From the NCBI RefSeq assembly GCF_903642095.1, contig NZ_CAHJWD020000051.1, positions 1 through 46,332 on the forward strand: a DNA stretch of 46,332 nucleotides, given 5' to 3'. Of the stretch, positions 1 to 8,804 are shown piece by piece (the stretch's first letter is position 1; each line of letters begins with the position of its first letter). Under the pieces are notes generated by a model. That model did no database searches and was not told the DNA's origin. It saw only the letters and a program-made list of their open reading frames with translations. The translations under genes were made by a program, and so were the position numbers. The DNA is from Bathymodiolus brooksi thiotrophic gill symbiont (GTDB lineage: Bacteria > Pseudomonadota > Gammaproteobacteria > PS1 > Pseudothioglobaceae).

Positions 1-220
1 TATCTGTCTTTACCGGAAATTGCTTTCTACAATCTTTATGCCAATATGTATGCTTTTTAGACTTACACTTACTAATACTATCAACTCCACCACAATGAGG
101 ACAAATAGGCTTTTTATCCCATCTGATTTTTTCTAACCACTTTATTGCCTTATGCTCAGTTGAATACTCTGCTAATAACTCTACCATACTAATTGTTTTT
201 ACTTTTTTCACAAATACCAT
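1..220 (-). CDS. IS1595-type transposase, N-terminal part, cut by the window edge
   Basis: The reading frame opens at ATG 220-218 and runs off the left edge (73 codons visible); it is too short to stand out as a full ORF. The N-terminus has a helical segment (VELLAEYSTEHKAIKWLEKI) followed by a zinc ribbon with CPHCGG at about residue 42, a later Cys in ISKCKSKKHTYW and KDCRKQF. This layout is typical of the zinc-ribbon domain that precedes the DDE nuclease in IS1595/ISXO2-type transposases. The catalytic part lies outside the window, so intactness cannot be judged. It sits just downstream of nuoN. Confidence 0.75.
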   Translation of the reverse strand, partial: MVFVKKVKTISMVELLAEYSTEHKAIKWLEKIRWDKKPICPHCGGVDSISKCKSKKHTYWHKDCRKQFPVKTD

Positions 221-229
221 TTTTAATCT

Positions 230-317
230 ATTTGCGGATTATTATACCACTTCTTATTTTGAAAAAAATACTGTTTAATCATTTATTTACAAGGGTTTCT
301 TAAATGATTTGCGGATT
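230..317. repeat. 11-bp direct repeat beside the IS1595-type gene
   Basis: ATTTGCGGATT occurs at 230-240 and again at 307-317, between the transposase start and the nuoN stop. The outer copy may mark the end of the insertion sequence, but only one end is in the window, so a terminal inverted repeat cannot be confirmed. Confidence 0.3.
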
Positions 318-332
318 TAAATATATAATTCC

Positions 333-1787
333 CTAAAAAAGGGATAGTGCCAACTTCATCCAAAAATCTGGGAACAAACCAACCACCAAAATTAGCACAG
401 CATTAATAGATAAAATCAGTTTCATATCTATTGGTGCTGAGAGGTTGATTTCTTTATCAGGTGCTTCAAAATACATAGATTTGATAATTTGTAGATAATA
501 ATAAGCACTGATAACAGCAAATACAACGGCAATAATTGCCACAATAATCATACCACTAGAAACGACTTGTTGTAAGATGAGTAATTTTGCATAAAAGCCG
601 ATGAATGGTGGCATACCTGCCATTGATAGCATAACAATTAACATCATTAAGGCAAACCAAGGTGAGTGCTTACTAAGTCCTTTGTAGTCGCTAATCAAAT
701 CTGCTTCAAAACCTTTTTTGTTGAGTAAAATGATAACGCCAAATGCCGCTAAACTCATTAACACATAAGCCAGAATATAGAATACTGCGGCACCATAACC
801 GCTAACTACACCTGTGGAGAAGCCTAACAAGACAAAGCCAATATGAGAGATGGTTGAATAGGCTAGCAAGCGTTTGATGTTAGTTTGTAGTAATGCTACA
901 ATTGAACCCAATGCAATAGACAAAATCGCTAACATCATAAACAAATCTGACCAATAAGATTGCATCATGCCCAAACCATCAACCAGCAAACGCACCAACA
1001 TTGCAACTGCAGCAATTTTTGGCACGGTTGAAATAAACATTGTTACTGAAGTTGGTGCACCTTGATACACATCTGGCACCCACATATGAAACGGCACAGC
1101 ACCCAGTTTAAAGGCAATGCCAATAACCAAAAACACCAAGCCAAAGTTAAGCACCAAAATGTCTCTTGAGGCTAAAGTTGCACTGCTGGAAAATGCCATA
1201 ATCTCACCAATATTAAGACTGCCACTGATGCCATAAATCATACTCATACCATACAACAATAAGCCCGATGCAATTGCACCTAATACAAAATATTTAAGTG
1301 CCGCTTCAACTGCCTCCGACCTATCACGAGCAATGGCGATTAAAGTATAAAGCGATAGAGATAAAATTTCTAAACCTAAATACAAAGTTAGCAAACTATA
1401 ACCCGATACCATTACCATCATGCCCAATATTGATAACATTATCAAAACAAAATACTCGCCCCTAAATAAGGTATGTTGCAACAGATAATGGCGTGAATAA
1501 ACCATTGCCACCATGGCTGACACCATCAAAAAGACTTTAAATACTGATGCCATATCGTCCAATACAAATGAACCACCCAAAATAATTGTTTCAGGTTGTC
1601 CAATCAGGTTAAACGCCAGCACGCCAGTAATAAGCAAACTTATTTGTGTTAAGTAATAAGTAACTTGCTTAAATGGCTTTGTTAAAAATAAATCTAATAA
1701 CAAGATAATAACAATGGCACTTAATAAAAAGATTTCTGGCAAAATTGCCGTCAACGAAGTGGTGTCAAATTGGAAAGTATTTATCAT
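333..1787 (-). CDS. nuoN: NADH-quinone oxidoreductase subunit N
   Basis: Antiporter-like membrane subunit of complex I (484 aa, about 14 membrane helices), family length normal. The conserved Glu in a transmembrane helix is in YLGLEILSLSLYTL and the Lys/Pro helix is KLGAVPFHMWVPDVYQGAPT, both proton-channel signatures of NuoL/M/N. ATG at 1787 overlaps the nuoM stop as ATGA, so translation is probably coupled. It is the last gene of the nuo operon. A short hairpin (TTCCC/GGGAT, about 329-345) overlaps the stop codon but has no convincing U-tract. Confidence 0.97.
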   Translation of the reverse strand: MINTFQFDTTSLTAILPEIFLLSAIVIILLLDLFLTKPFKQVTYYLTQISLLITGVLAFNLIGQPETIILGGSFVLDDMASVFKVFLMVSAMVAMVYSRHYLLQHTLFRGEYFVLIMLSILGMMVMVSGYSLLTLYLGLEILSLSLYTLIAIARDRSEAVEAALKYFVLGAIASGLLLYGMSMIYGISGSLNIGEIMAFSSSATLASRDILVLNFGLVFLVIGIAFKLGAVPFHMWVPDVYQGAPTSVTMFISTVPKIAAVAMLVRLLVDGLGMMQSYWSDLFMMLAILSIALGSIVALLQTNIKRLLAYSTISHIGFVLLGFSTGVVSGYGAAVFYILAYVLMSLAAFGVIILLNKKGFEADLISDYKGLSKHSPWFALMMLIVMLSMAGMPPFIGFYAKLLILQQVVSSGMIIVAIIAVVFAVISAYYYLQIIKSMYFEAPDKEINLSAPIDMKLILSINAVLILVVGLFPDFWMKLALSLF

Positions 1788-3289
1788 AATTTTGAGGCTA
1801 ATGCCTGATGTAATAAGTGGTCAATTGAAACATGTATAACCTCAATCACTGGTTGCGGATATAAACCCATAATTAGCACGGCCAGTGTCAAGATTGCTAA
1901 AATTGAAAATTCACGACTATTAATATCGTTAAGCGTTTGGACGGCTGGATTGGTGATTTTACCCCAAAATACCCGTTTTACCATCCACAGCGTATAAGCC
2001 GCACCAACAATCAGTGTCGTTGCCGCTAATACAGCATACCAAATATTTGCTTGCACGGCACCTAAAATTACCATAAACTCACCCACAAAACCTGAGGTTC
2101 CCGGTAATCCTGCATTCGCCATTGCAAATAAAACAGCAAAGCCAGTGAACTTAGGCATGGTGTTAATCACACCGCCATAGGTTGAAATCTCTCTTGAGTG
2201 TAAACGGTCATACAATACACCAACCACTAAGAACATTGCAGCTGAAATAAAACCATGTGAAATCATTTGCACCATTGCACCCTCCAAACCAAGGAATGCG
2301 CCTTCTGGGCTATTTGGATTGTAGGCTAAAAATAAAGCAAACACACCCAGCGTAACAAAACCCATATGTGAGATTGATGAATAGGCAATCAATTTCTTCA
2401 TATCTCGTTGCACCAAAGCCACAAAACCAATATAGACAATAGCAATCAATGACAAGGTAATCATTACACCCGAAAATTGCAAAGACGCATCAGGTGTAAT
2501 CGGCAATGAAAAACGGAAAAAGCCATAACCGCCCATTTTCAACATAATGGCCGCCAAAATAACAGAGCCGCCAGTTGGTGCTTGTACATGTGCATCAGGT
2601 AACCAAGTATGCACAGGAAACATTGGCACTTTCACCGCAAATGCCATAAAGAACGCCCAGAAAATCCATGCCTGTTCTGCCACTGTCAAACTAAGGTCGT
2701 GCATATCTAAAATTGAAAACGAGCCACTTTTGTTATACATATAAATCAGAGACACCAGCATAAATACCGAACCTAAAAAAGTATATAAGAAGAATTTAAT
2801 CGCTGCATAAACACGATTATCGCCCCCCCAAATACCCACAATCAGTAACATTGGAATGAGTGACGCCTCCCAAAAAGCATAAAATAAAATTGCATCAAGG
2901 GATGAGAATACACCAATAATCAAGCCCTCCATCATTAAAAATGCCGCCATATAATGCGCTGGTCGCTTTTGAATAACTTCCCAACCTGCGGCAATCACCA
3001 AGATAGTGGAAAAAGTTGTCAAGATAATTAACGGCATAGAAATACCATCAACGCCCAAATGATAATAAATGTTAAAGTATGTAATCCAACTACTTTTCTC
3101 GGCAAACTGCATCAAATGCGTTGACGAATCAAAGCCCGTCCATAAACTCAACGACATCACAAACACCAAAATCGAAATCGCCAAACTCACCCAACGAGCC
3201 GTAACTGCTCGCTCATTGCCCAATAAAATAACCAATCCGCCACCAAAAATTGGCAACCAAATTAACAAACTAAGTATAGAATTTTCCAT
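1784..3289 (-). CDS. nuoM: NADH-quinone oxidoreductase subunit M
   Basis: Antiporter-like proton-translocating subunit of complex I, 501 aa, with about 14 predicted membrane helices. The key Glu of the fifth helix is visible in FYAFWEASLIPMLLIVG (near residue 140), and the conserved Lys is in AVKVPMFPVHTWLPDAH with the following QAPTGGSV. Length and motif order are normal. The start lies 2 bp after the nuoL stop and the gene overlaps nuoN by 4 bp. Confidence 0.97.
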   Translation of the reverse strand: MENSILSLLIWLPIFGGGLVILLGNERAVTARWVSLAISILVFVMSLSLWTGFDSSTHLMQFAEKSSWITYFNIYYHLGVDGISMPLIILTTFSTILVIAAGWEVIQKRPAHYMAAFLMMEGLIIGVFSSLDAILFYAFWEASLIPMLLIVGIWGGDNRVYAAIKFFLYTFLGSVFMLVSLIYMYNKSGSFSILDMHDLSLTVAEQAWIFWAFFMAFAVKVPMFPVHTWLPDAHVQAPTGGSVILAAIMLKMGGYGFFRFSLPITPDASLQFSGVMITLSLIAIVYIGFVALVQRDMKKLIAYSSISHMGFVTLGVFALFLAYNPNSPEGAFLGLEGAMVQMISHGFISAAMFLVVGVLYDRLHSREISTYGGVINTMPKFTGFAVLFAMANAGLPGTSGFVGEFMVILGAVQANIWYAVLAATTLIVGAAYTLWMVKRVFWGKITNPAVQTLNDINSREFSILAILTLAVLIMGLYPQPVIEVIHVSIDHLLHQALASKL

Positions 3290-3291
3290 AA

Positions 3292-5253
3292 TTAAATCAC
3301 CAGCAATGGATTGTTACCCATAAACAGCGTCCAAGTTAAAATAATCAATAAACTAAAAATCATAAAAAAGGCATAATGATAAACATAGCCCGTTTGAATT
3401 GGGCGAACTATAGAAGCAATAAAGCCAACAAATTTGGCACTACCGTTTACTATAATAGAATCAATAAGAGCGGAATCTGAAATTTTCCATAAAAAATTGC
3501 CTAGTTTTTTAATGCCCTTTACAAATACAATCTCATTAAAACGATCAAACCCATATAAAGATTGCAATACATAATCAATAATAGAGAATTTTTTCTGCAC
3601 CCAATCTGCCCACTGAGTTCGATAAATTGAGAATATCCAAGCCGTTGCAATACCGCCAATCATCATCCAAAATGGCACAGTTTGCACTGCATGAAAAATC
3701 ATTGCTGTTGCCCCATGGAATTCATTACGCAACCCAGCCATTGGCAAATGGCTTGATGTAACAGTAATAGCATTGTCCAGCCAACCCATAAATAACATCG
3801 GTTCAATAGTAAAATAACCAATAATTGCCGAAGGGATTGCTAACATTATTAGCGGAATCGTAATTGACAACGGCGACTCATGCAAATGACTTTCGGTATG
3901 AGGATCAACACGCGATTGACCATGAAATACCAAGAAAAACAGTCTCAATGAGTAAAATGCCGTAATGAAAACACCTGCAACCACAGCATAATAAACCCAA
4001 TCAGCATACGGTAAATTGGAAAAATGCACTGCTTCGATAATCATATCTTTCGAATAAAATCCCGAAAAACCCGGAAAGCCAATAAGTGCCAAAGTGCCAA
4101 CCAGACCTGTCCAATAAGTAATGGGCATTTTCTTACGCAAACCACCCATTTTACGAATGTCTTGTTGGTGGTGCATTGCCACAATCACCGAACCTGCACC
4201 CAAAAATAATAATGCCTTAAAAAATGCGTGCGTCATTAGGTGGAAAATTGCCACTGAATAAGCACTCACACCTAAAGCAACCGTCATATAACCCAATTGC
4301 GATAAGGTTGAATACGCCACCACTTTCTTAATGTCATTTTGCACAATACCAAGTAATCCCATAAATAAGGCTGTAATTGCACCCACAATCATCACCACAG
4401 TAAGTGCCACATCGCTCATTTCAAACATCGGCGACATGCGTGATACCATAAATATTCCTGCTGTTACCATGGTAGCAGCGTGAATAAGTGCTGAAATAGG
4501 TGTTGGGCCTTCCATTGAGCCTGGCAACCACACATGGAGTGGCACTTGTGCTGATTTTCCCATTGCACCAACGAACAATAACAAGCAAATCACGGTAATT
4601 AAATCCATGCCCCAAAGTTGCTGATTTAGCGTGTTATCAAGACTGGAAAAAACCTCTGCATAATCAAGTGAGCCACTAAATGCCAATACCAAGCCAATGC
4701 CCAATAAAAAACCAAAATCGCCCACACGATTTACCAAAAAGGCTTTCAAATTCGCCTCAATAGCACTTTCTTTGTGATGCCAAAAACCAATCAACAAGTA
4801 AGAAACCAAACCTACCGCCTCCCAACCAAAGAACAATTGCATAAAATTATTGCTCATAACCAACATAAACATTGAAAAAGTGAACAAGGAAATATAACTA
4901 AAAAATTTGGTATAGTCTTTATCATCGTGCATATAGCCAATGGTGTAAATATGCACCATTAATGACACAAATGACACCACGACCAACATTACTGCTGTTA
5001 AATTATCCACCAAAAACCCAACACTAATGTTCAACTCACCAATCTGCATCCAAGTATAGAGGTTTTGATTAAAAATCGCACCTTGTTCTAGCACATGATA
5101 ATTAAAGACCATAAGGGCAAGCACTGTAGAAACTAACACCCCTAAAACAGTAATAGTGTGCGTCGCTGTGCGACCTAGCGTGCGACCAAAGAAGCCTGCG
5201 ATAATAGCACCTAATAAAGGTGAAAGTGCAATTGTTAAGTAAAAGTTTTCCAT
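3292..5253 (-). CDS. nuoL: NADH-quinone oxidoreductase subunit L
   Basis: Largest antiporter-like subunit of complex I, 653 aa, with about 15-16 helices and the long lateral C-terminal helix. Diagnostic motifs are FFGWEAVGLVSYLLIGFW (channel Glu) and KSAQVPLHVWLPGSMEGPTP followed by ALIHAATMVTAG. The length is in the family range. ATG at 5253 is only 3 bp downstream of the stop of the inserted DUF2442 gene, so nuoL translation probably depends on ribosomes leaving that small gene. Confidence 0.97.
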   Translation of the reverse strand: MENFYLTIALSPLLGAIIAGFFGRTLGRTATHTITVLGVLVSTVLALMVFNYHVLEQGAIFNQNLYTWMQIGELNISVGFLVDNLTAVMLVVVSFVSLMVHIYTIGYMHDDKDYTKFFSYISLFTFSMFMLVMSNNFMQLFFGWEAVGLVSYLLIGFWHHKESAIEANLKAFLVNRVGDFGFLLGIGLVLAFSGSLDYAEVFSSLDNTLNQQLWGMDLITVICLLLFVGAMGKSAQVPLHVWLPGSMEGPTPISALIHAATMVTAGIFMVSRMSPMFEMSDVALTVVMIVGAITALFMGLLGIVQNDIKKVVAYSTLSQLGYMTVALGVSAYSVAIFHLMTHAFFKALLFLGAGSVIVAMHHQQDIRKMGGLRKKMPITYWTGLVGTLALIGFPGFSGFYSKDMIIEAVHFSNLPYADWVYYAVVAGVFITAFYSLRLFFLVFHGQSRVDPHTESHLHESPLSITIPLIMLAIPSAIIGYFTIEPMLFMGWLDNAITVTSSHLPMAGLRNEFHGATAMIFHAVQTVPFWMMIGGIATAWIFSIYRTQWADWVQKKFSIIDYVLQSLYGFDRFNEIVFVKGIKKLGNFLWKISDSALIDSIIVNGSAKFVGFIASIVRPIQTGYVYHYAFFMIFSLLIILTWTLFMGNNPLLVI

Positions 5254-5256
5254 AGT

Positions 5257-5499
5257 TTATTGATTTTTAATATCATAAATAATCGTATCAGAGCTAAAAT
5301 TTTGCCCATTTTTCCATTTTATGCCATATGTAGTAGCAACGACTGAATCAAAATAACCTGTGTTTTTAAGTGCTTGAAAAACACCAAGATTTAAACAAGC
5401 TTTAACATTAAAAACACCTAAAATATTAGGCATCCCAACTTTAATTAAATAGCCATTCAAGGGCTTTGTATTTAGTTCTTCTTGGTAAAACTTTATCAT
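5257..5499 (-). CDS. DUF2442-like small protein inserted between nuoK and nuoL
   Basis: 80 aa. The pattern FNVKACLNLGVFQALKN then YFDSVVATTYGIKWKNGQNF and a final SSDTI resembles the DUF2442 family: a beta strand ending in F-D-V, a GVF-x-L helix, then a W-x-NG-x-D signature before D-T-L. DUF2442 genes often stand next to DUF4160 genes and are suspected antitoxin-like proteins; no DUF4160 partner is present here. It is packed tightly, 2 bp after the nuoK stop and 3 bp before nuoL, so it is co-transcribed with complex I. It is not a known complex I subunit. Family assignment is by eye. Confidence 0.7.
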   Translation of the reverse strand: MIKFYQEELNTKPLNGYLIKVGMPNILGVFNVKACLNLGVFQALKNTGYFDSVVATTYGIKWKNGQNFSSDTIIYDIKNQ

Positions 5500-5501
5500 A
5501 C

Positions 5502-5807
5502 CTACCCTCTCAAACTGTTAGTAACATCAACACTAATAGAGCCTTTATTTCTAAACAATAAAGTTAGAATTGCCAACCCAATTGCAACTTCTGCCGCTGC
5601 CACTGTTAAAATGAAGAAAACAAAAATCTGCCCCGCTTCATTGCCTAAAAAATATGAAAAAGCAATAAAATTCGTATTCACCGCCACCAAAATCAACTCA
5701 ACACACATTAATAAAGTAATAATATTGGTTCGATTGACAAAAATACCAACCAAGCCAATACAGAAAATAATGGCACTCAGAATTAAATAATCACTCAAAC
5801 TAATCAT
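5502..5807 (-). CDS. nuoK: NADH-quinone oxidoreductase subunit K
   Basis: Small three-helix membrane subunit of complex I, 101 aa, the usual length. The conserved membrane Glu residues are in the [13 protein letters not shown] and [11 protein letters not shown] stretches. ATG 5807 overlaps the nuoJ stop as ATGA, which indicates coupled translation. It is followed after 2 bp by the inserted DUF2442 gene rather than by nuoL as in most genomes. Confidence 0.97.
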   Translation of the reverse strand: MISLSDYLILSAIIFCIGLVGIFVNRTNIITLLMCVELILVAVNTNFIAFSYFLGNEAGQIFVFFILTVAAAEVAIGLAILTLLFRNKGSISVDVTNSLRG

Positions 5808-6418
5808 GATTTTCCTCCTTTATCCGGCGTAACAATGGAAACCAAACGCACCCTATCTTTGGCTTTAACACTAACTTGTTCTGAAATATTTTGACTCTTA
5901 CGATTGCCTTCATTTTTATGCACTAAGGTAATCGCTGCAATAATTGCAATTAACAACAATACCGCCGCCAATTCAAATGGATAAACATAATCAGTATAAA
6001 GTTGCATCGCCAAAACAGTGATATTACTATAATCCGCCGCATGCCTTGCTGGTGCCGCTATCACTTCTAAACCAAATTGATTAGAACCTAATACCAACGC
6101 CATTTCTGCCACAATAATGATTGCCACAACCAAACCAAGTGGCAGATAACCTGCAAACTTCGCTCGTAGGGTGGATTTATCAATATTCAGCATCTTAATG
6201 ACAAACAAAAACAGCACCATCACTGCACCAACATACACCAAAATCAAAGTAATTGCCAAAAACTCTGCTTCCAATAAAATCCAAATACTTGCCGCAGAGA
6301 AGAAAGACAAAATTAAAAACAGCACAGCTTTTGCCGCATTACGCGAAAAAATCATCGCTAACGAACTGGCAATAAACCAAAACGAGAAAACATAAAATAA
6401 TATTTGATCAAATGTCAT
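5804..6418 (-). CDS. nuoJ: NADH-quinone oxidoreductase subunit J
   Basis: Membrane subunit of complex I, 204 aa, five predicted helices and a basic cytoplasmic tail. The central segment [20 protein letters not shown] with following MLN is the typical NuoJ pi-bulge helix region. A 135-bp gap containing a hairpin separates it from the upstream inserted HEPN gene, the longest non-coding gap inside this nuo operon apart from the 144 bp between nuoE and nuoD (itself bridged by a small ORF). Its stop overlaps nuoK by 4 bp. Confidence 0.96.
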   Translation of the reverse strand: MTFDQILFYVFSFWFIASSLAMIFSRNAAKAVLFLILSFFSAASIWILLEAEFLAITLILVYVGAVMVLFLFVIKMLNIDKSTLRAKFAGYLPLGLVVAIIIVAEMALVLGSNQFGLEVIAAPARHAADYSNITVLAMQLYTDYVYPFELAAVLLLIAIIAAITLVHKNEGNRKSQNISEQVSVKAKDRVRLVSIVTPDKGGKS

Positions 6419-6469
6419 AACCTACCTTTATTAATTACTTTTTATTGATAACCCTTATCTCAAAAACAC

Positions 6470-6503
6470 ATAAACTGCTATCACTTCTCGTGTTGCAGTT
6501 TAT
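6470..6503. other. 9-bp perfect inverted repeat between inserted HEPN gene and nuoJ
   Basis: ATAAACTGC (6470-6478) and GCAGTTTAT (6495-6503) can form a 9-bp stem with a 16-nt loop. It lies in the 135-nt spacer between the HEPN stop and nuoJ. No U-tract follows on the minus strand, so a terminator is unlikely. An RNA-processing or regulatory site is possible but unproven. Confidence 0.4.
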
Positions 6504-6553
6504 ACGCTGCCATACCTTTGTCCGCCTTATAACATCACTAAAATAGTGTTTTG

Positions 6554-6931
6554 TCATCCTCTACCCCGAATGCGTTGCGCTAAAGTTGATAAAACTTCAT
6601 AATAATCATTAAATTGCTGATAAATTTTATTTGCCAACAGTTCATCATAAGTATGGGTTGTTAAATTTCTATTTTGCACCATGTTAGAAAAAATAATTTC
6701 ATTTTCAATTAAGCCTAAATTAAATGCACTTTTGAAACAGTTTTTTGGCGAATTACATATTCCTAGCCCTTTATTTTTAAGTAATTCTTGCACGCTTCTC
6801 CAAGCTAACTCATAACAAGTTTCATAGCGTTTAATAGCGCTATCACGAATAATATCAGTTTTATCTTCTAACAAAACTTCTTTAAATCTATCAACTGATT
6901 TAACAAAATGATTAACTTTAATGTGATTCAT
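6554..6931 (-). CDS. HEPN-domain protein (HI0074-type MNT partner), putative toxin
   Basis: 125 aa, alpha-helical. RYETCYELAWRSVQELL near residue 35 and the SPKNCFKSAFNLGLI segment match the nucleotidyltransferase substrate-binding/HEPN family of HI0074. The motif NRNLTTHTYDE has the form R-x4-H-x-Y, which in HepT-type toxins is the RNase active site (R, H) and the Tyr that the partner MntA modifies with AMP. Its ATG overlaps the stop of the MNT gene as ATGA, so the two form a classic MNT/HEPN pair. The pair is inserted between nuoI and nuoJ. Toxin function is inferred from the family. Confidence 0.85.
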   Translation of the reverse strand: MNHIKVNHFVKSVDRFKEVLLEDKTDIIRDSAIKRYETCYELAWRSVQELLKNKGLGICNSPKNCFKSAFNLGLIENEIIFSNMVQNRNLTTHTYDELLANKIYQQFNDYYEVLSTLAQRIRGRG

Positions 6932-7224
6932 AATACTCTATTGTTAAGCTCAATTTGTTTTTTCAATTGTGCATTAGCGGCATTCATATCCACTAAATCA
7001 ATCCCATACAAAGTGGGGAAATCATCAATAAAATCTTTAAATTTTAACAACCTCCCCTCATTCAACTCCGCTTTACTATCAATTGTTAAATCAATATCCG
7101 AATATTGAGTGGCAGTGTTGTTTGCCTTTGATCCAAACAACAATAAAGTAGCATTAACATCAAAATTTCGATGAAACTCACTGGCAATAGCATTAATAAT
7201 ATTATTTACTCTGGCATTCATCAT
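6928..7224 (-). CDS. MNT-type minimal nucleotidyltransferase, putative antitoxin
   Basis: 98 aa. The nucleotidyltransferase signature GS-x10-DxD is seen as [17 protein letters not shown] near residues 30-46, and the C-terminal IDLVDMNAA is also typical. In characterised MntA/HepT systems this protein neutralises the HEPN partner by adding AMP groups to its Tyr. The start codon overlaps the nuoI stop as ATGA, and the stop overlaps the HEPN gene, so nuoI, MNT and HEPN form one coupled translation chain. Antitoxin role is inference. Confidence 0.85.
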   Translation of the reverse strand: MMNARVNNIINAIASEFHRNFDVNATLLLFGSKANNTATQYSDIDLTIDSKAELNEGRLLKFKDFIDDFPTLYGIDLVDMNAANAQLKKQIELNNRVL

Positions 7225-7715
7225 CTGTATTTAGCATCTTCTAATTTAGCTTTGTTAATCATCTTTTCATTCTTATTACCGATTTCTAGCAAATGCGCTT
7301 TATCAATAATACTGCCGTCTCTTGAGCCAACAAAAGCATAGTCAAAAATTTGTGTTTCTACAATTGCATCAACAGGGCAAGCCTCTTCACAAAAGCCACA
7401 AAAAATACACTTAAACAAATCAATATCATATTGCGTGGTGCGCCTTGTGCCATCTTCACGCATTTCAGATTCAATGGTGATGGCATTCGCTGGGCAAACG
7501 GCTTCACAAAGTTTACAAGCGATACATCGCTCTTCGCCATTTGGATAACGACGCAAGGCGTGCAAACCTCTAAATCTTGGTGAAATTGGCGTTCTTTCTT
7601 CGGGAAATTGGACGGTAATTTTTTTGTTAATCAATTCTTTGGCTGTGATTTTCATACCACTACGCAATTCACTCAAACTAAAATCTTTAACCAATTTTTT
7701 AATATTATTTATCAT
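7221..7715 (-). CDS. nuoI: NADH-quinone oxidoreductase subunit I
   Basis: Peripheral-arm subunit that carries two [4Fe-4S] clusters (N6a, N6b). Two ferredoxin motifs are visible: [16 protein letters not shown] near residue 62 and [16 protein letters not shown] near residue 101. Length 164 aa is normal. It starts 24 bp after the nuoH stop and is coupled by ATGA to the inserted MNT gene. Confidence 0.97.
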   Translation of the reverse strand: MINNIKKLVKDFSLSELRSGMKITAKELINKKITVQFPEERTPISPRFRGLHALRRYPNGEERCIACKLCEAVCPANAITIESEMREDGTRRTTQYDIDLFKCIFCGFCEEACPVDAIVETQIFDYAFVGSRDGSIIDKAHLLEIGNKNEKMINKAKLEDAKYR

Positions 7716-7739
7716 AAGTTACATCTCCAAGCACCAAAG

Positions 7740-8804
7740 CTAGAACCAAGGCCCTATTTTAAGTTGCGTCATTAACGCCACCACAAAAATCCAAACAATC
7801 GTCCATGGTAAAAATACTTTCCAAGACAAGCGCATAATTTGATCATATCGAAAACGCGGGAATGTTGCACGCACCCACAAATATAAAAACATAAAGAAGG
7901 TTGACTTTGCCAATAACCAAATAATACCCGGCACCCAAGCAAAACCCGATTCTAAATAGGCAATACCCTCAAATGGAGAGTGCCAGCCACCAAAAAATAA
8001 TATCACTGCCAACACTGCCATAAAAATCATATTGGCATATTCTGCCAAGAAAAACACGGCAAATGTCATACCCGAATATTCAACATGCGTGCCACCGACA
8101 ATCTCAGATTCACCTTCAACCACATCAAATGGTGCCCGATTGGTTTCCACTAAAGCCGAGATAAAAAAGATAATCATCATTGGAAACAAAGGAACCCAAT
8201 ACCAATTTAAAATCCCTCCTTTTTGTGCCATGACTATGTCATTTAAATTAACGCTACCCGCAATCATAACCACAGTTACCAAGGCAAAACCAATTACAAT
8301 CTCATAAGAAACCAACAGCGATGCACTACGCAAAGCACCTAATAATGGATACTTAGAATTTGATGCCCAACCCGCTAAAATAATACCATAAACCCCCACT
8401 GAACCAATCGCCAACACATACAACAAACTAATATCTAAATTCGCAACATAAATACCTTCATCAAAAGGAATGACTGCCCAAATTGCAATTGCAGGTGTAA
8501 TCGCCAATACTGGTGCCAATAAGAACAGATAAATATTCGCCTTACTTGGGAATATAATCTCTTTTGTCATCAACTTTAAAGCGTCTGCAATCGGCTGTAG
8601 CCAGCCTTTTGGCCCAACACGATTAGGTCCGATACGCAATTGCATGTAACCAATCACTTTACGCTCAGCATAAGTGAAATAAGCCACCACCAGCATTAAC
8701 GGCATTACCAAAGCGATGGCCTTTATTAAAATAATTAAAATAGTGGCAATTGCCCCATCAAACCAAGGTATTAATTCATATATCCATTGCCAAATTTCTA
8801 TCAT
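7740..8804 (-). CDS. nuoH: NADH-quinone oxidoreductase subunit H
   Basis: Membrane subunit at the junction with the peripheral arm; helps form the quinone site. 354 aa, about eight or nine helices. Family hallmarks are [20 protein letters not shown] near residue 46 and [19 protein letters not shown] with following THVEYSG. The ATG overlaps the nuoG stop by 4 bp (ATGA). Confidence 0.98.
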   Translation of the reverse strand: MIEIWQWIYELIPWFDGAIATILIILIKAIALVMPLMLVVAYFTYAERKVIGYMQLRIGPNRVGPKGWLQPIADALKLMTKEIIFPSKANIYLFLLAPVLAITPAIAIWAVIPFDEGIYVANLDISLLYVLAIGSVGVYGIILAGWASNSKYPLLGALRSASLLVSYEIVIGFALVTVVMIAGSVNLNDIVMAQKGGILNWYWVPLFPMMIIFFISALVETNRAPFDVVEGESEIVGGTHVEYSGMTFAVFFLAEYANMIFMAVLAVILFFGGWHSPFEGIAYLESGFAWVPGIIWLLAKSTFFMFLYLWVRATFPRFRYDQIMRLSWKVFLPWTIVWIFVVALMTQLKIGPWF

